Below, piece by piece: positions 46,790-57,430 of a stretch of 64,000 nucleotides of DNA (position 1 is its first letter; every line of letters starts with the position of its first letter). Under the pieces are notes generated by a model that did not search any database, was not told the DNA's origin, and worked only from the letters and a program-made list of their open reading frames with translations. Source of the DNA: Aspidiotus rigidus (Eukaryota; Arthropoda; Insecta; Hemiptera; Diaspididae); NCBI GenBank assembly GCA_035079385.1, contig JAVHKY010000029.1, positions 7,502,001-7,566,000 of the forward strand, written 5' to 3'. The position numbers and the translations under genes were made by a program.

Positions 46790-47568
46790 ATCCATACAAA
46801 AGAAGAAGAGGTGGAGGAAGAAACGCCTGAGAAGCCAGAGTCGTGAAGCATTGCTGGTGAGCTCCTAATGAGCTCCCAGGGGTGACTGAAAGCTCTGATG
46901 GAGGAGTAGATACGCGTGCGTCCACGGTACAGGACTACCTGAACTCTAGGTTGAGTACTGAGTGTTCCCTCGGTCAGTAGGGTAGACCCTGTAGGGGCCT
47001 CATTGATGGGTATTGCAGAGCGCGTGAAACTGAAGGATAAATGGAGTCAGGCCATTCTCAATTTGAGTCATTTGGACTACCGAAGCAATGCTCTAATGGG
47101 TGGATACCAGTGCCATAGGGATCACTTTGGACGTGCGTGAACGCTCATAGGCCCCCGTTTTCGAAGGCGAATCATAACTTCGGAAAATGCAAGGAAGACG
47201 TAATATTCGACTACTTGAATGAACTTTCTAGGCTAACTTTTAGACTTAGGCTTACAGTAAAATAGTCTATCTTGTAGAAAATTTCACCGGGAATATTTTT
47301 TGTGCAGAAAGTTTCTCTCTAGGTCTAACGCAACTCGAGATATTGACGAAAAGTTGATTGCAAGAACGTGCCACAGCTCTGCGGGCCTGAGATATTTCGT
47401 CAAATCCATAACTCGAACGCAAAATGCATAGTTTGACTTTTTTGCGCCTTTATGGACTGTACTGTATTCTCATGAAGTAAGTTTATGTAGAATCCTCCCA
47501 CGAAAATACACACTCTTGGTTTTTGGTCTTTTTCCTACATAATAAGAGATGACTATTACCGTACAAAC
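46790..47568. other. Unassigned stretch
   Basis: No supported gene or repeat family recognised. Confidence 0.35.
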
Positions 47569-47576
47569 CCCTAGAA

Positions 47577-47985
47577 CAGGCCTGCTCAACCTGCGGCCCC
47601 CGGGCCGCATGTGGCCCGCGAAGAACTTGTCATGCGGCCCGCGAAAGAATTTCAGAAAACTCAAAAACTAGTAGAAACCTTACGATTTCATGACACGATT
47701 TGATTTCATAATACAAGTAGGATACAAAGATTTTTTTTTTCAATGCATGCAAACATATATGAAAAAAAAGTAGAAAAAAATAATGCTGAAAAAATAGGAA
47801 AGTAATCTAATCAATGTGATGGCTGTCTTTGTTTTTCAGCTGCGAGTTCAGGAATATTTCCCCTTTAATTATCGTTCTACATTACAATAAAATCGTGATT
47901 AAATATAGGTAAACGATTTGCGGCCCGCGGAAATTTCGGGAGACACAGATGCGGCCCGCGAGTCGTAAAAGGTTGAGCAGGCCTG
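47577..47985. mobile_element. 409-bp hAT MITE (Charlie-like ends)
   Basis: The ends are inverted copies of CAGGCCTGCTCAACCT, with internal GCGGCCCGCG blocks at both ends. A perfect 8-bp duplication CCCTAGAA lies at 47569-47576 and 47986-47993. The GCGGGCCGG/GGCCCGCG ends recall Charlie-type hAT elements, and similar strings flank the transposase relic near 61170-61230, a possible autonomous relative. No coding capacity. Confidence 0.9.
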
Positions 47986-47993
47986 CCCTAGAA

Positions 47994-49330
47994 GATCTTA
48001 TTATGATTCTAGTTCTTCTTCTAAAAATGAATAAGATATCCCGCGCCTATTTAACACCCCATCAGATTAAGAAAATGACATCTAATCCGGCGAATGCTGC
48101 GGCATTGTTACACAAGTATACATCGTAAAACTGTTATTTACCAAAAATATAAATCCACCTATACTCTTTCTTTCTTTCTCCTTCATTCTTTATAATATAA
48201 ATGAACTGACAAGCGAGGAACGTAAAAATAAAAGGTAGGAAATCGGCTTTACATAGTGATTATTACCTCATTGGATTGACAGCGGCCGCTGTGAAAATTT
48301 TAAACGAAGAGGTTGGCTGAAGTCGGTATTGCCTCTCATTTCCACGCCGGTAATCATCTTCTCGGTGTCTGAGCGCCCGATGCTGCTAGACGAAGAAACG
48401 CGAGATAGAATCCATTAATAAAAGTGTTTGGCACCTACTTGTTGAAGCCCTGTGATTAGGTATAGACACGGATATTATGATGCTGGGAAGGAGCGTCCGC
48501 AGACAAACGGAAGAGGGGAGTTTCCCTTTCGGAGACGTTCGAATATATCATTTAAAATTAAGAGGAATGATGTCGAGAAGACGCGGCGAAAAGAGTAAAT
48601 AAATACAACTCGCCGTATAAATATTACTAATTATGTAAAGTCTACATGCGTCTTGCGAGCAGCATTATGTAGGACATTCGAAGATGAAAAATAACGTTCA
48701 CATAAACCTACAGTCCGTACGAATTTGGAAAAACCTCGAAAATACTGGCGCACTCTGCGGTTTCATAAATTATTTCGCGTTGGGATACGGAACAGCGCCA
48801 CGTGATGATGGTAGGTGGATATTGATTTTAAAAATGACTGTAATAATTAATAATGTGTTGAAGCCCCGAAGCGAATAGGTGAAATTATATATTTTTCAAC
48901 ATTACGAGCGTACTTGTGCATTCTAACAGCGAAAGGTCCCATGACTACGAGCTACAAACGTACGTGCGATGAACAAATAAAGAGGTCTTGGTATGTATCA
49001 CTGGACTCGGAGGAAAGTTGATAATGAATTAGCATAATACGAGATTTCAGTATTTCATATCATCAACTAGGTGTACCTGTCTTTTGAAGTTACTGAGGGG
49101 CATTTTTCCTTTTTAAACAAAATATGTAATCGAGAGCATACGCGCACACGTGGGTGGTTGTGAAAAAGTTGGCGAAAACTTTTCAAAGAGTGAGTCGACA
49201 CTCTAAAAGGGTGGAGTACTTCTATCCACGTTCTTAAGTATCACTTTACTAATACGAGTAAAGTCTGTCAAAGGTGCTTCATCAGTGGTTGGAGCATGAC
49301 AAAGACGGTGGAATTTGATGAGGTTTAAAT
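47994..49330. other. Unassigned stretch
   Basis: No coding frame above ~64 aa and no repeat recognised. Sequence composition is ordinary. Confidence 0.35.
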
Positions 49331-49339
49331 CATTAATCC

Positions 49340-49687
49340 AAGATGAAGAATATTTCCTTTCTCACAAGCCTTCCTTCGTTCGACCACTCTGATTTCAAAC
49401 TGGCGACCGGTCTGTTGTATACACCGTACTCATTTCCATCGGCAAGGCAGGTTCCTTCAACCTGACAAAAAAGCCCTTTTACTGTCGTAAGATTGTAGAA
49501 CGTAAGGAGCCTAAAGGACGAATAATACGGCCCAACTTCGAAGAGAACTTCCCTGAAGAGCGAAGTCTGATCCGACGCTCTTTAATATCGCGGCGTGATT
49601 CACGTGGGAGGGAGGTATTGGGATCAAGGCATTTCCGCGTAATCCTCCTACGGACCATAACGTCGATGTCCAAGTTGACCTCATTCG
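49340..49687 (-). pseudogene. Penelope-like element fragment
   Basis: The minus-strand frame DIDVMVRRRITRKCLDPNTS, then GKFSSKLGRIIRPLG, matches the linker between reverse transcriptase and GIY-YIG in the copy at 51540-51770 (DVDVMVRRKVPRSIL). It is followed by decayed GIY-YIG sequence to ~49340. Confidence 0.65.
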
Positions 49688-49790
49688 AATTAAACGAATC
49701 CGTACCTCAAAGTTACGGCCATCCATAATAAACGCGAAAGGACGAATACTCCGAAGGGAGAGTAAATTATGCAAATCGCAGAGTTCCTAT
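49688..49790 (-). pseudogene. hAT transposase fragment joined to the Penelope fragment
   Basis: FAFIMDGRNFEVRIRLIR corresponds to VTFIMDSRNLKERIRLIA in the hAT relic at 60058-60507. The Penelope sequence starts directly after it, near 49687. Confidence 0.6.
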
Positions 49791-49919
49791 ATTTCTGAAA
49801 TTTCGGAAGCAACGTGCTTCGTTTTCCTCTTATACAGGGTTTCTTCGTCGGTGTTCAGTGTTGCATTTGAGACCAAAGTTCGTTAAATTCCAGTTCTATT
49901 CCGATTGTAAGGTTACGAC

Positions 49920-52153
49920 TAAGAAACTGGAAAATTATATGAGGGAGAAGTGGTTGAGAACGGAGTTAAGAATATGGCATGCGGTAAATATAATATTACG
50001 ACTAGATTAAACCTTATGGTCCATTGGAGACTCTCCGGTACGCTTCTCCCCCTTGAGTTTGATTACTTTATGCGGGAAGATAGAGAAAAGTGTCAGAAGT
50101 TTGAGGTGAACTTGAAGGAGAAGAAAAATAGGAAGTTGTCCTCCCTAATGAAGGTTAATGGTGATGTGGTTGAGGAAGGGGTGAGTGACGTTGTCGTTCA
50201 TAAATTCCATCCCCCCTCATAAATAATAGTCAGGTAGTGTTTAATAGTGACGAAACAGCCCTCCTTGAGAAGGGTTTGAAATTCAGTCTACCTCTCCTCA
50301 AGAAGGATGAAACTTTGGCGAATGTTGTAGCGGATCTTGCTGTTAAAATTGGTCCTGGTGTTAATATCCAGAAAGACTGTGCCGAATTAGTCCGCAATAA
50401 CCCCCTCCCTTGCATGACTAATAAATTGGGAGGAGTGGTTCAAGATGTAAAGAGGAAGATTAAAGAGGGAGATTTAATCGTCACTAAGTCTGACAAGGGA
50501 AATGCTGTTGTGGTGATGGAGAAATCGGCCTGTTCTTCTAAGGTCCACGAAGTCCTCCAGCAGTGTGGTGCTAAAGAAAGTGAGGATTTCAGCTTCCCTA
50601 AGCACGTTAAAGAAGTTAGGAAAGTCATCAACAGGAATGAGGCTATTATCAAAACTCCTGCTATGAAATAAACCCTCCTTGTTCCTAACCCCACACCCCC
50701 CTCCTCTACGGGCTGCCAAAAGTGCATGAGAACAATACCCCGATGCGACCCGTTGTTTCTTGCATCTCCTCCCCCAACTACCTCCTTGCCAAATTTCTGG
50801 ACCCGTTGGTTCAAAAATCGTATAGATTTTGAATCTCCTCATTCGGGCTTGAATTCGGCCTCTTTAACTGACGTCCGGAAGGGTGTAAGTCTTCCCCCGG
50901 GAACGACCATCTGCTCGTTTGATATTGTTGGTTTGTTCCCGAATATTCCTAAGGCTGCTACCATCCAGCGTACGGGTGAGCTACTCGTCAAAGCCAACAT
51001 TTCTCACAATGAGCTTCATGAATTTTTCGATCTTCTGAATATTTGCTGGTCCCCCAAGTACTGTAAATTTGAACGGAAATTTTTCGAGTTCCCTGATGAA
51101 GTAGGGATCTCTATTGGATCACCTTTAGGCTCTCTCATCTCCGAAATTTTCGTGTCTAAGTTTGAACTTGACCTCTTTTCCTAGAACCAGGTGTTACTTA
51201 ATCATATTCACTATATTGGCACAGGGACGTTGATGACGTTCTATGCACCTGGACTGGTCCCCCAGATCTCCTTGGTGAGTTTCTGAGGTATCTCAATTCC
51301 TGGTACACCTCCATCAAATTTACGTTGGAAATAGGGGTATTTTCCATCAACTTTTTGGAGACGGTATTCATAAGTTTGTAATTTACAGGAAAGATAATAC
51401 GACCGATGTTTTACTACACGGAGGTTCGTTCTGTCCTGTTGCTCACAAGATGGCTACTTTTAATAGCCTAGTTCACAGATTGGCTCGTATTCTTTTGAGT
51501 CAGTCTGCTTTCAAGAAAGAATTACTCGTAATAAAACACCTGGCCAGAGTGAATGGGGTCAATGTCGATGTTGACGTGATGGTTCGGAGGAAAGTTCCGA
51601 GGAGCATTCTTGATTCCACCACCTCCCTCCCCCGAGACACGATCCGTGATCGTTATATGCGTTGGATCAGTCTGGGAAGTTCTCCCTCCAATTGGGTCGG
51701 GTCCTCCGCCCGTCTGGCTTCAGACCTGCGTTTTACAACCCTACCACAGTTAAGGGGTTGTTTGTGAGGCTGAATGACCCCATACCCATTGATGAGAGGA
51801 ATGGTGTTTATAAGTTGGAATGTAGGGATTGTGGAGGCTTTTATATTGATGAGACCAGCCACCAAATGAAAGTTAGCAAAGCTGAGCACCTGAAATCTTG
51901 GAAGAAGGGACACTTAGGGGAGTAGGCTTTTACTGATCATTTAATAAACAGTGGCCACAGCTTCCGTGAGGAATCCGAAAAGCTCCTCCATAAGGAGAAT
52001 TCCTACCGTGAGCGCATCGCCCTCGAGCATATAGAGATAATGCGTCATCTCAATACCGATGGTATCACTGTACTCAACTCGTACATTCCGGAAGATGGCC
52101 TGATTAAACTGGTTCATGATTCAAACCGCGATTTCTCGTTTGGCCAATCTTAA
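49920..52153 (+). pseudogene. Penelope-like retroelement (RT + GIY-YIG), nearly full length, degraded
   Basis: The pieces in order are 49950-50222 (N-terminal, ...FDYFMREDREKC), 50237-50671 (LIVTKSDKGNAVVVMEKSAC), 50726-51184 (TTICSFDIVGLFPNIP, then GISIGSPLGSLISEIFVSKF), the RT box region near 51220 (DVDDVLCTWTGPPDLL), 51450-51767 and 51662-51925 (NGVYKLECRDCGGFYIDETS). A C-terminal part follows, to HDSNRDFSFGQS at 52153. Stops at 50222, 50671, 51184 and 51925 and several frame changes inactivate it. The catalytic YVDD box reads DVDD and the GIY-YIG Gly is Asp (FYID). This is the fullest copy of the second Penelope lineage in the window. Confidence 0.85.
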
Positions 52154-52329
52154 TACGTTGTTCTTCTCTTCCATTCGTCAGTTGCTTTCATTTCAGGCTT
52201 GAAGATAGTTTATTAACCGAAAGCGCTCATCGTTTATATTTTTTTCTGCGGATCGCATAGTTTAAACTCCCTTTGGAGTATTCGTCCTTTCGCGTTTATT
52301 GACCGCATTCACTATGGTCTCTCTGGAAG
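52154..52329. other. Junction region between Penelope copies, with short hAT-like piece
   Basis: The string GGAGTATTCGTCCTTTCGCG at ~52275 also occurs in inverted orientation next to the hAT fragment at ~49740. Otherwise nothing is recognised. Confidence 0.4.
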
Positions 52330-52827
52330 GCTGACTGACTCAGTGGAATGTGGGTCATTATGAATGAAGTTATTGAAAGCAGCTATCTTGTGGGCAACAG
52401 GGCAGAATGCCGAGCCGTAGACAATAATTCCGATCGAAGTATCTTGCAAATTCATGGACCCCACCGTAGTAAGATCCAAGTAATTAGTGCCAACTTATAA
52501 AGTAAATTTAATGGAGAGATATTCTACATTCAAATATTTAAGAAACTCACTAATGAGATCGGACCAGTCCACGCACAGTAAAGAACGAGATTCAAGAATA
52601 CTTGGCCCGAGGAAAAAGGGTCAGCCTCCGAACCAAGAGGACTCAGGGGATATCCAATGGGGAATACCTACCTCGTCAGGAATTCGAAAAATTTCCCATC
52701 CAAGGTATAGAAATGAGGGAACCAGTAGATCGAAAAATTCTTGCACCTTTTCACGAGGAGCGTTCGATTTGACGAAAAGGTTTTTGAATAATAGCAGCCT
52801 TAGGTATGTTCCGGAATGAACGACCAC
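52330..52827 (-). pseudogene. Penelope-like element fragment (RT region)
   Basis: Minus-strand frames give VQEFFDLLVPSFLYLGWEIF then RIPDEVGIPHW (52827-52621), then CAWTGPISLVSFLNI and FCPVAHKIAAFNN. They match LHEFFDLLNICW...FPDEVGISIG, CTWTGPPDLLGEFL and FCPVAHKMATFNS of the 49920-52153 copy. It is truncated at both ends and lies head-to-head with that copy's tail. Confidence 0.7.
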
Positions 52828-52981
52828 GTCAAGCGTTAAACTAGCCTGGCCTCCAATATATCAGTACAGAAATTGAGTTGAGAGGTTCATTTATTGTTTC
52901 CGAAAAGAAAATAAATAATCAATCTTCGTTGAAGATGAACATTTGCATCAACATTGGGTCCAAAGAGATAATAATGTAAAA

Positions 52982-53470
52982 TCAAATCGACATTGTTCTC
53001 CTCGCTTTCATCATCATCAATCGAAATGCTTTATCATTTACCTTCGTCGTCAAGGTAAAATTTTCGAAAACTTTTAATTCTTGACCCGCTTCGAGGTGTA
53101 CTTTTTGATACACGACTTCGTCCACATTATAAAGTTTCAACACCGAAATCATTTCCGCAGGTACATTGTCATAATCATGATATTTTCTCTTTGAAAACAC
53201 CAAAAAATCAGTACTTCCACTGACGCGGTTGGTTTCAAAAAGCGTCAATACGGCCTGTGGTCGTAATTTATAGATAGACTCGATATCGTAATTATCGTTC
53301 TTACCATATGATTCAGGCCAAATTATAAGTAAAGAACAGTGCCCAACAACATTCGCACGCTTCTGGATAATGTCATCCACGGTTCTAAAATCGACTTCAT
53401 ACGTAAGAAAGGGGGCTGCTAAGTAATGAAGGTACGAAACTTGAACGAGGCTAAATTTAATATCGGACAA
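52982..53470 (-). pseudogene. Truncated paralogue of the secreted methyltransferase-like gene
   Basis: From YEVDFRTVDDIIQKRANVVG to ARRTMSI it matches residues 185-320 of the protein at 57431-58405. The N-terminal half with signal peptide and GCGDGSVD motif is missing. The flank proves a deletion: the sequence upstream here (53410-53560, AAGGGGGCTGCTAAGTAATG ...) matches 58745-58870, which lies before the start of the intact gene. So ~880 bases were lost. The AATAAA signal on the minus strand (near 52890) is kept. The open frame remains 162 codons, but without signal peptide or SAM-binding part. Confidence 0.7.
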
Positions 53471-53927
53471 GTCCCAAGGCTACCACGGTCACTAGCCGCT
53501 GAAGATACACACATGAACCCTAGGCTATTGTGGAGAGCATCAGAGGAAGGGGCTATTGGAGAAAGGGCTAGTCGGGTGGCATTTCAGTATGTAGTTAATT
53601 GGTAACTCACTTGTACACAATCGTCTCCGTGTACTCAAAACGAGACAACCGAGATTTTCTATTTTTCTCTCTTGCGGTTTGGAATTCCGAAATCTGCGTG
53701 CAAGTTTGCGTGCCTATAGTCGTAGAATATATTACTGTTGTATACTTGGCTAAACGGCAAAAGCTAATGTCCAGAGAATTACATACGTTTAAAAAATTAG
53801 AAGCCATTGCAGACGTTGCAATGGCAGCGGGGAACCCGCAATTCCTTAACTCGACCTCTCAGGTGGTGTGGAACTGAGTTGATAATCATGTCATCTAATT
53901 CAAATCGAAATTATCATTCTACATTCC

Positions 53928-54720
53928 CTCCTATCATATATAGCTCGAGAGTCGAAATTCTTCTAAGTCCCCCTTCTATCATATATAGCTCGGAACTTAC
54001 AATCTTCCAAGTCCCCCTCCCCTAATTACATATAGCTCGAGACTTGAAATTCTTCTAAGTCCCCCTTCTATCATATATAGCTCGGAACTTACAATCTTCC
54101 AAGTCCCCCTCCCCTAATTACATATAGCTCGAGACTTGAAATTCTTCTAAGTCCCCCTCCTATCATATATAGCTCGAGACTTGAAATTCTTCTAAGTCCC
54201 CCTCCTTTCATATATAGCTCGAGACTTGAAATTCTTCTAAGTCCCCCTCCTTTCATATATAGCTCGAGACTCGAAATTCTTCTAAGTCCCCCTCCTTTCA
54301 TATATAGCTCGAGACTCGAAATTCTTCCAAGTCCCCCTCCTATCATATATAGCTCGAGACTTGAAATTCTTCCAAGTCCCCCTCCTTTCATATATAGCTC
54401 GAGACTCGAAATTCTTCCAAGTCCCCCTCCTTTCATATATAGCTCGAGACTCGAAATTCTTCTAAGTCCCCCTCCTTTCATATATAGCTCGAGACTCGAA
54501 ATTTTTTCAAGTCCCCCCCCCCCTATTATATATAGCTCGAGACTTGAAATTCTTCCAAGTCCCCCTCCTATCATATAGAGCTCAAGACTCGAAATTCTTC
54601 TAAGTCCCCCTCCTTTCATATATAGCTCGAGACTCGAAATTCTTCCAAGTCCCCCCCCCCCCCTATTATATATAGCTCGAGACTTGAAATTCTTCCAAGT
54701 TCCGAAATTCTTCCAAGTCC
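53928..54720. repeat. 45-bp minisatellite, ~17 units
   Basis: The unit is CATATATAGCTCGAGACTCG then AAATTCTTCTAAGTCCCCCTCCTTT in shortened form; each unit has a CTCGAG. It is the same family as 41430-41835. The minus-strand frame 55069-54089 consists of 15-residue repeats GGGLRRISSLELYMK after LINE-antisense sequence and is not a gene. Confidence 0.85.
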
Positions 54721-54721
54721 C

Positions 54722-54790
54722 GTAACCTAACCTAACCTGCGGACGCAGACGCGGACGTTTTCTGCCGGACGCGGACGTTTTCGGAGGATG
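54722..54790. repeat. Short telomere-like (CCTAA)n and GC-rich minisatellite
   Basis: TAACCTAACCTAACCT gives about three units of the insect telomeric repeat (TTAGG on the other strand). It is followed by GCGGACGCAGACGCGGACG and GGACGCGGACGTTTTCGG repeats. Confidence 0.5.
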
Positions 54791-54824
54791 TAATCTCCTA
54801 ACAAAATGGATCGCGGGTTCCCCA

Positions 54825-54970
54825 CTAAAAATCAATGGTATAAGGAAAAGTTGGAACAGCTCGAGAAATATGCGGACGCCCATGACTCTAAATCCTTCTA
54901 CGAGAATGCAAAGCAGATTTATGGGCCACAACACAATAAAGAATGTAGCATAAGGACGCAGACGGGCATC
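54825..54970 (+). pseudogene. LINE reverse-transcriptase fragment
   Basis: The frame WYKEKLEQLEKYADAHDSKS then FYENAKQIYGPQHNKE resembles the region just before the reverse transcriptase of RTE/Jockey LINEs (...AFYxALKxVYGPxxxG). Only ~45 codons remain. Confidence 0.45.
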
Positions 54971-55019
54971 TTCTACAGCAAATGAGAGATATCGAGGAAG
55001 GCTGAAGAGAATACTAGAA

Positions 55020-56516
55020 GTCCTCCTATGTCTCCAAGGTCTATGACGTTCTCGGGCAGTGTGGTGCAAAGGAAAATGACCGTTTCAATTTACCAAAACA
55101 CGTGAAAGAAGGAAGACCCTTGATTAACGGTTGCAAATTTATCATCAAAACTCCTTGAGCCTAACCCTGCGCCCCCCCCTCGTGTACGGGCTGCCTAAGG
55201 TCCATAAAAAAAGATAATCCGAAGCGTCCCATTGTTTTCATTGTATCTTCCCCACGAACTCCTTAGCGAAATTCTTGGACCGTTGGTTCAAATCCAGGGT
55301 TGACTGAATTCAGCTTCCCTCGCTGATAAGCTTAAAGATGATACTCTTCCACCAGGGTCGACCAGGTGTTCTTTTGATGTGGTCGGCCTGTTTCTCAACA
55401 TCCCAAAATCTACTGCCATCCAACATATGGGCGAACTTCTAGTTAAATCAAATATTTGTCACGGAAGAATTAGCAGAATTTTTCAATTTGCTTAATATTT
55501 GTTGGTCTCGTAACTATTGTAAATTTGATGGGACATTTTTCGAATTTCCTGAGGAAGTTGGTACGCCCGTCTGTTCTCCATTAGGTTCTCTCGTCTCGGA
55601 AGTCTTCATGTCTAAATTTGAGCTCGCCCGTTTTCTCTTCTGACAGGGTGTTTTTGATTCATATATACGTCGACGATGTGTTGTGTACGGGGACTGGTCC
55701 CCGAGATCTCTTTCTGGAGTTCCTTGAGTATCTAAACAATCAGTAAAATTTACCTTGGAAGTTGTTGGCTCACCTATCAATTATTTGGATTTGACGATCT
55801 TTAATAGAGACGGCCTCCATGAATTCGCCACCTACAGAAAAGATAGTTCGAGCGATATCAATGTCAACGGCAAATCTTTTTGCCCTGCCGCCCACAAACT
55901 AGCTGCTTTTAATAGCTTAATCCAGCGGCTGACCAGTATTCCGTTGAGTCAGTCCGCCTTCCCATAAAGCACTAGGCCAGAGTGAACGAGGTCAACCTAG
56001 ATATATTGACCTCATGGTTCAAAGGAAGATTACTCGGAGATGTTTGGATACCACTACCTTCTTCTCTCGTAATCCAACCTTGGGTAGTAGAAAGCGTTGG
56101 ATCAGGCTCCCGTTCTTTGGGAAGTTCACGTCTAAATTGGACCGTGTCCTTTGCCTCTTTGGGTTTCGGCCTGTATATTATAACCTCATGAAAGTCTACT
56201 CGTCAGGTTGAAAGACCCTATCCAATTGGTCGAGAGGAGTGGCGTTTATAAGGTTGAGTGTAATGATTGTGAGGGAATCTACGAGACGGGCCGTTAGTCG
56301 AAAATTAGGGTTTCTGAACATAGGAAGGCCTGGGAAAAGAAAAATTTAGGTGAATCAACGTTTGCGGACCATTTAATTACCAGTGGCCATAGTTTCAGAG
56401 AAGGTTCCTACGTCCTCCTCCATAGGGAAAACTCGTATTTTAAATGGGAACATATTGGGACTATTCGTCATCTGAGCTACGAAGAGGAAGAGGGGCGAAG
56501 CTTGGCTCGTTGAAAG
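55020..56516 (+). pseudogene. Penelope-like retroelement (RT + GIY-YIG), degraded
   Basis: Order of recognisable pieces: APPLVYGLPKVHKK, then FLDRWFKSRVD, then EELAEFFNLLNICW, FEFPEEVGTPVCSPLGSLVS, IYVDDVLCT-like codons near 55668, SPINYLDLTIFN, and FCPAAHKLAAFNSLIQRL. These are followed by RKRWIRLPFFGKFTSKLDRV, then RSGVYKVECNDCEGIYETGR, then STFADHLITSGHSFREGSY. There are about ten stops or frame changes. It has the same lineage and order as 49920-52153, without the N-terminal domain. Confidence 0.8.
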
Positions 56517-57290
56517 AAAACGAATGAACCTATCGGCTAGTTAGCCCAACATGCAGTATATTAGGCTCAGACGATGAAAATTGATAGGGTGTGCCCTTAT
56601 AGCCCACCAAATAGTATACTAGGCTTATGCCAAGAATAAAAAGCTTGTAGGCGCGGCCTAGAACTATTTTCTATAACGTCATCCACTATGGTGAGACGTG
56701 AAAACTAGAGGGCCTGTTTTATGTAGAATTTTGGGATGAAGTGTCTACTGAGCTCCTAGAGAATTGCGGTTGTAAGGTTGTGGGGGCTTCGATGGTCTAC
56801 TTCAGGGACTTGAAAAATTCTGAGTACCGAACTAGATAAGTGGATGTCGTCATTTTCTCACATGAAATTTGAAACACAGAGGGAGCAACAAGTTCGAGAA
56901 AACGAACGCTCATGATATACGTCAATGACGCCACAAAAGTATAATAGGGTTAAGGATGAAGGTATTCACAGAGTTATGAAGTGAGAAAAGTTCATACGTC
57001 CTAAGGAGAAGAATGATTACGTTACAGGGTGATGACGTCACAATTTTCACACGAAAAATATCGCGCTATGGTTTATATATACAGTACCTTATATTATAAT
57101 GTTGGAGGCAAGGGTTAAACTCTAGGTGTAAAGGCTCCTAAACTAGACTGATGGGTATGCAGCCCCGCTAACCGAAAAAGTAGACCAGGGAAAAATGTTG
57201 CCGAATCTCCTCCGCCTCTCTTCGGGCTGTGAATACGTCTTTCTACAGGGAAGGAGGGTTGATCTAGACTGAGAGGGCTGAGCTATAAGC
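56517..57290. other. Unassigned stretch
   Basis: No supported gene. One GACTTGAAAAATTCTGAG string near 56808 resembles the dispersed motif. Confidence 0.35.
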
Positions 57291-57430
57291 TGGTCGCCAG
57301 TATAACAGTACAGAAATACAGTGAGAGATTCATTTAATGTTTCCGAAAAGAAAATAAATAATCAATCTTCATTGAAGATGAACATTTGCATAAACATTGG
57401 GAGTATATCGAGAGAGATGATAATCTAAGG

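Noticed and set aside
54089..55069. 326-aa protein with 15-residue repeats
   Set aside because: The frame is open only because the minisatellite period is 45 bp; its N-terminal part is antisense to a LINE fragment.
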